Source: Ruminococcus sp. | GTDB lineage: Bacteria; Bacillota; Clostridia; Oscillospirales; Ruminococcaceae | Reading direction: 5' to 3' | NCBI GenBank assembly: GCA_017463375.1 | Contig: JAFTPG010000048.1 | Coordinates: 1-35,329, forward strand | DNA: 35,329 nucleotides | Shown here: one piece after another, positions 31,691-35,329 of the stretch | How positions within the stretch are numbered: the first letter of the stretch is position 1 | Layout of the letters: the number at the start of each line of letters is the position of its first letter | Position numbers and translations under genes: made by a program | The notes under the pieces: model-generated | What the model was told of the DNA's origin: nothing | Seen by the model: only the letters and a program-made list of their open reading frames with translations | Databases searched by the model: none

Positions 31691-33757
31691 TTATTCCGCA
31701 TTACTTTCGGGAAGCCCGCTGAGAAGCTGAGCAAGCTTCTTCTGAATTGATAATGCGTCCATATTGCTTAAACCGTCGCCCTTCTGATATACATCAGCAA
31801 TTTCAATCTGAGCGTCAGTCAGCGGATACTTTTCTTTATCTGTAACGTATGACATGATCTTAACAGCGTCTGAGATGCCAACAACGCCGTCTCCGTCAGC
31901 GTCGCCGTAAACAATGTCCTCGCCGCCATCAGTTGTTGTCGGAACATCAGGTTCTGTAGTCGGTGCAGGAGTTGCAGGCTGAGGATCCTCTCCGCTGAGA
32001 ACATAGAGATTCTCCGGAAGCTCGTCGAGAGTGATACAGTAGTCGCTCTGATATACAGCTGTGAGAGCCTCAGGATCCTGATATCTGTCACTCATGATAT
32101 GATCTGTATACCATGGACAGAAGTAGAGCCAGCCAGCGTCCTCAACGACCATGTTTTCAACTGTAGGAACAGTATCATTCTCAGACATAGCGATCATCTT
32201 GCCGCCGTCAACGAGATCGTAGATATAGTTGAAGATCGAGGAAATAGCGCTGAAATTAGGGCCGCTTGTAAGACCGTCGTCTCTGTTGTTGTCAACATTG
32301 TACTTATCGTAAGCTACGATATCAACGTACTCATCGCCGGGATACCAGTTCTCGGAGTTTGTGTGAGCGTAGCTGTTGTACTCCCAGATAAGGTTGTGGA
32401 GACCGTACTCCTCTGTAAGAGTTGTATAGAGAAGCTTCCAAAGCTCCTTATAAACCTCACAGCCCTGGTCGCCCCACCAGAACCATGCTGTACCGGTGCC
32501 GCCGTATCTGCCCTCGTTACCCTGAGCCTCGTGGAGAGGTCTGAAGATAAGGGGAACGTTGTTTTCCTGAAGGATGAGGAGCTGCTCAGCGAGATCTGCC
32601 ATAGCAAGCTGGAAGTATTCGTATTCCTTTGTACCCTCAATTACAGCGTTTGCAGTATTGAAAGTGCTGTTTGAAGACTGATAATTCTTGTATGTGCATT
32701 CAGTCCAGTCCAGAGCGTCGCCAAGCTCATAATTCTCGAAGTCGATCGGAACGTTGATATGCCATGAAGCTGTAGCGATACCGCCTGTTTCGTTTACCCA
32801 GTCGATACAGCGCTGAGTAGTACCGTCATCCCAGCCGTAGAGGGGGTTATAGTTCATGAAGTCAAAGCCTCTGATAGCAGGAAGCTCGCCTGTGAGATCC
32901 TGGATATACTCGAACTCGAGGTCATAATTAACAGTGCTGTAGTTTCTGTTCTGCTGGTTATAGCTGTACTTCTTGCCCTCGGGGCTTACGCAGTTCCAGA
33001 CAAAGGTTGAGCCGTCGTCAGCTGTTGCAACATCTGCCTCGTTATATGTGTACTCATTGCCGGAGCTGTCGGTAAGAGAACCTGTAGAAGCATTGTAGTT
33101 AAGAGAAATGCTTGACTGATGAGCAGAGCTTCCGCCGCCGTAGATTTCCTGCTGACCTGAAATGGTGTGGTCGCCGTAAACGCTCTTGAGGTATTTCATG
33201 AGAGCCTTTGCCTCGTCGGTAGCCTCAGGGTCAACGAGCGAATCCGTTGCCTTTGAATAGTCGTGGGAAATTGCCTTTGAAATAGTGATGGTATCATAGC
33301 TCGCATAGCCGTACTGCGGCTTGAGGATGATAGTATTGATTCCCTCCTGAAGTCTGAACACACCGATAGTATAATCAGTCCATTCGTCTGCATAAACGAG
33401 ATTGAATACAGTATCTTTGCCGTTTACGCTGATTGTCTGCTCACGGGAATCAGTGCTGAGAACCTGAGTGTAGCTTATATCGATCTGATACATACCCTCC
33501 TCAGGAGCTTCTACCTCGATAGTGATAGGGGATGATGTCAGGTATGCGAAGCCTTCGCCGGAATAACCGGGGAAATAGTGGTCGCTGTAGATAGAAGTCC
33601 ACAGCTCTGCTCCCTCGAGAGTTTCGCATTCTGCGCAGAAAATAACCTCTCCGTCCTCAATCGCAGAAACGGGAGCCGGAAGAGCTGAGAGAGAAACAGC
33701 TGTCATAGCTGCTGCGGCAATCAATGAGAGTGCCTTTTTTAGTGATTTAGCCTTCAT
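31691..33757 (-). CDS. Cellulosomal CBM35-GH26 endo-beta-mannanase (dockerin)
   Basis: 688 residues. Signal peptide 1-32. Residues 38-160 are a CBM35-like module (FCAECETLEGAELW..., YSGEGFAYL, DTITI). The GH26 catalytic domain runs from about 178 to 585. The acid/base Glu is E410 (FRPLHEAQGNEGRYG) and the nucleophile E526 (MIAMSEND), with WFWWGDQG (425-432) and ASWHINVP (330-337) as conserved subsites. GH26 enzymes are mostly beta-1,4-mannanases, so mannan or glucomannan is the best guess; a xylanase of the same family is not excluded. An insert at about 205-275 lengthens the early part. A Pro/Thr linker (591-609) is followed by the dockerin (617-682). AGGAGG precedes the ATG and a promoter is present. 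Confidence 0.93.
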   Translation of the reverse strand: MKAKSLKKALSLIAAAAMTAVSLSALPAPVSAIEDGEVIFCAECETLEGAELWTSIYSDHYFPGYSGEGFAYLTSSPITIEVEAPEEGMYQIDISYTQVLSTDSREQTISVNGKDTVFNLVYADEWTDYTIGVFRLQEGINTIILKPQYGYASYDTITISKAISHDYSKATDSLVDPEATDEAKALMKYLKSVYGDHTISGQQEIYGGGSSAHQSSISLNYNASTGSLTDSSGNEYTYNEADVATADDGSTFVWNCVSPEGKKYSYNQQNRNYSTVNYDLEFEYIQDLTGELPAIRGFDFMNYNPLYGWDDGTTQRCIDWVNETGGIATASWHINVPIDFENYELGDALDWTECTYKNYQSSNSTFNTANAVIEGTKEYEYFQLAMADLAEQLLILQENNVPLIFRPLHEAQGNEGRYGGTGTAWFWWGDQGCEVYKELWKLLYTTLTEEYGLHNLIWEYNSYAHTNSENWYPGDEYVDIVAYDKYNVDNNRDDGLTSGPNFSAISSIFNYIYDLVDGGKMIAMSENDTVPTVENMVVEDAGWLYFCPWYTDHIMSDRYQDPEALTAVYQSDYCITLDELPENLYVLSGEDPQPATPAPTTEPDVPTTTDGGEDIVYGDADGDGVVGISDAVKIMSYVTDKEKYPLTDAQIEIADVYQKGDGLSNMDALSIQKKLAQLLSGLPESNAE

Positions 33758-33801
33758 AAGAATCCTCCTGAATTATAATTAGACCATACTTTGGTACTTT
33801 A

Positions 33802-33830
33802 ATTATAATCCTTTTTTCAGACGAAATCAA
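33802..33830 (-). promoter_or_regulatory. GH26 gene promoter
   Basis: On the minus strand, TTGATT (33830-33825), 17 bp, TATAAT (33807-33802). The start region is followed by a short ACCA/TGGT inverted repeat (about 33783-33795), a possible operator but unassigned. The 226 bp gap to the solute-binding gene also holds a 14 bp palindrome AGCTTAATTAAGCT (33922-33935). Confidence 0.72.
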
Positions 33831-33983
33831 TATTTTCCAATTGAAAATTATGCTGACAGTATAAAAATTGTAGTAATATACAAATCAGTCTTAATTTCTT
33901 TAGGCAAAGAGACAAAGCACTAGCTTAATTAAGCTTAAATAATAGGTTGTTTTCAACTTAATTTGTGCAATTTAAAGTGCAAT

Positions 33984-35329
33984 CTATGCTCTTTCGCTGA
34001 GATAGATGGATATACGGTTCTGAAGCAGGTCGGCGCATTCCTGAGCAGTGCTTCCTCCGGCGGCAGCTGCCTGACATTCCTCGCTGATTATGTTTTCCAG
34101 CTCGGTGGTACCGTATCTGCCGTAATAGGGAGTGAATTTCAGGGTCGTCAGGTAATCGTAAAGCTTCTGCTGAGCCTGCTCGGGAGTAAGGTCGGCGTCG
34201 GGATTGTTTTCATAGGTCTGCACGAGGAAGTACCACATATTATCGTGAGAGAGAGCCTCAGTGTCCTGCTCGAACGCCTGCTCGTCGAAAACCTCTTTCA
34301 GGATCGGGAAATATCTGTTCATGTCGCTTTCAAGCAGATCTCTCTGATATCTCTTGGACAGCAGATAGCAGATAAAATCCCATGCGCCTTCCTTGTTCTG
34401 ACAGCTCTCGCTGATTCCGAACATCATAGCACTGCTTCCGGCTGCGCCATAGCCGTCCTCCGAGGGAAAGCCTACAAAGGTTACATCCTCTCCGCCGAAT
34501 TGTGAATAGAAGTCAGCCGCCTGTCCTCCGAAAGCATTCAGAATGAGCTGCTTTACCATGTCATCCTCGCCGATATTGCCTCCCTTGGGATTGCCGCATG
34601 CCAGCTCCAGCATATCCACAAAGCTGCTGTCAGTGAAATTGCAGGTGCTGCTTTCTTCATCAATATAGCTGAACTGCGCTGTTTTGGTCATGTACCAGAC
34701 AAGCTGTGAGGTATCTCCGTCCTGTAAAAAGGTCAGATCATCCGGCATTGCATTGTATGCCGCCATAGCCTGCTCGGGAGTCCAGCTTTCGGCGTCCTCG
34801 CCGACATACCGGGTTTTGGCTGCCGCAGTTCTGATGTAGAAGCCATAGGATATCGCCGGAAGCTCACCGTCAACCTCAAAGCCCTCAAGGATATTCGGAA
34901 GCAGCTCCTCTTTCTTTACTCCGTCGTACTGCTCCATAAGAGCATACATGTCGGTGAACATCCCAAGATCAACGAACATCCCCATCAGGTGCGGCTCGAC
35001 GGCTATTATATCCGCAGTTTTGCCGCTTACCATATCCAGCTTCAGCTCGTTGAAGGATTTCTTCCAAAGCTCAGGATCCTCCTGAAATTCCGATGTAGTA
35101 TAACGGCTTTTCAGCTCAATGATATAATCATCCTGCGAGCGATTGTACTCGGCAACCGCAGAAGCAAGGCTGCCGATGTTATAGGGCGTATCAAGCGTCA
35201 GAGTGATCGGCTCATCGGCAGGAGTATCATTCTCCGCCTCCTCCTGCGAATCTCTGATATCCTCAGGCTTGTCCTCTCCGCAGGAGGTAAATGCTCCCAC
35301 TGTGAGGATGGCAAGGGTGAGGGCTGTGA
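33984..35329 (-). CDS. Extracellular solute-binding lipoprotein (partial, N-terminus outside window)
   Basis: The frame stays open to the end of the window, so the start codon is missing; a GTG at 35300 is internal. The available N-terminus, TALTLAILTVGAFTSC, is the end of a lipoprotein signal with Cys as the lipidation site. The following acidic linker (PEDIRDSQEEAENDTPADEP) leads to a two-lobe substrate-binding fold of the family 1 (sugar ABC) type, with ADIIAVEPHLMGMFVDLGMFTDM, FGISESCQNKEGAWDFICYLLS and YYGRYGTTELENII as visible parts. Such proteins give sugars or oligosaccharides to an ABC transporter; the permease genes are not seen here. It lies upstream of the GH26 gene on the same strand but the latter has its own promoter. 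Confidence 0.82.
   Translation of the reverse strand, partial: TALTLAILTVGAFTSCGEDKPEDIRDSQEEAENDTPADEPITLTLDTPYNIGSLASAVAEYNRSQDDYIIELKSRYTTSEFQEDPELWKKSFNELKLDMVSGKTADIIAVEPHLMGMFVDLGMFTDMYALMEQYDGVKKEELLPNILEGFEVDGELPAISYGFYIRTAAAKTRYVGEDAESWTPEQAMAAYNAMPDDLTFLQDGDTSQLVWYMTKTAQFSYIDEESSTCNFTDSSFVDMLELACGNPKGGNIGEDDMVKQLILNAFGGQAADFYSQFGGEDVTFVGFPSEDGYGAAGSSAMMFGISESCQNKEGAWDFICYLLSKRYQRDLLESDMNRYFPILKEVFDEQAFEQDTEALSHDNMWYFLVQTYENNPDADLTPEQAQQKLYDYLTTLKFTPYYGRYGTTELENIISEECQAAAAGGSTAQECADLLQNRISIYLSERA

Noticed and set aside
33984-35300. GTG at 35300 as the start of the solute-binding protein
   Set aside because: The upstream codons encode the hydrophobic part of a lipoprotein signal in the same frame, so the gene continues past the window end.
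1-35329. CRISPR array, rRNA, tRNA, insertion sequence
   Set aside because: No regularly spaced direct repeats, no rRNA- or tRNA-like stretches were recognised, and no transposase or integrase gene is present. The small repeats lack any protein gene of their own.

Overview
The window is from a Gram-positive, anaerobic, fibre-degrading Clostridia-type genome. The best guess is a cellulosome-forming Ruminococcus close to R. flavefaciens or R. champanellensis. The main evidence is three secreted proteins ending in the same type of dockerin (a calcium-loop pair of the form GDxDGxGxxxIxDAVKIM then KGDGLSNMDAL), one of them a CBM35-GH26 enzyme. A fourth protein ends in a different dockerin-like pair. 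Strong TTGaca-17-TATAAT promoters and GGAGG ribosome sites fit this assignment. The genus is inferred from the proteins; there is no rRNA in the window.

Layout. 1-1.5 kb: a repeat element, then a two-gene unit with a membrane-tethered domain resembling BECR-fold nucleases and a C39-like cysteine peptidase. 1.57-5.0 kb (+): prfB, then rsmD-coaD-coiled-coil protein, then an Lrp/AsnC regulator. 5.0-5.27 kb: a dense hairpin repeat. 5.27-10.5 kb (-): a small membrane protein overlapping an M50 (SpoIVFB-like) protease, a cell-wall amidase, a secreted three-repeat protein, a small zinc-ribbon protein and radA. 10.6-13.3 kb (+): nadB-nadC. 13.4-14.3 kb (-): a thioredoxin reductase. 14.5-18.9 kb (+): trkA-trkH (potassium uptake), a small secreted dockerin-like protein and an alpha/beta hydrolase. 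18.9-23.6 kb (+): the str operon rpsL-rpsG-fusA-tuf with its main promoter, an extra promoter before tuf and a terminator. 23.8-26.4 kb (-): serC-serA for serine synthesis. 26.75-27.5 kb (+): a minimal phosphoglycosyl transferase. 27.7-35.3 kb (-): an extracellular block with a lipoprotein solute-binding protein (5' end outside the window), the CBM35-GH26 glycanase, a dockerin-bearing metalloprotease and a dockerin-bearing protein with about six Ig-like domains.

The genes join housekeeping functions (translation, NAD, serine and CoA synthesis, DNA repair) to a fibre-degradation block. In that block, dockerins would dock the glycanase, protease and adhesin-like protein onto a scaffoldin, and the solute-binding protein may capture released sugars. 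No scaffoldin or cohesin is present in the window.

The most unusual signal is non-coding. A family of ~163-168 bp elements occurs three times (10591-10758, 26180-26342, and 27567-27729 in reverse). The terminal inverted repeats differ in sequence between copies but each still pairs with its own partner. Each copy also carries a central hairpin whose stem changes by compensating substitutions around an invariant GACA loop. A second ~140 bp element occurs twice in inverted orientation (1-139 and 23628-23767), with near-identical flanks around a 42 nt palindrome that is different in each copy.
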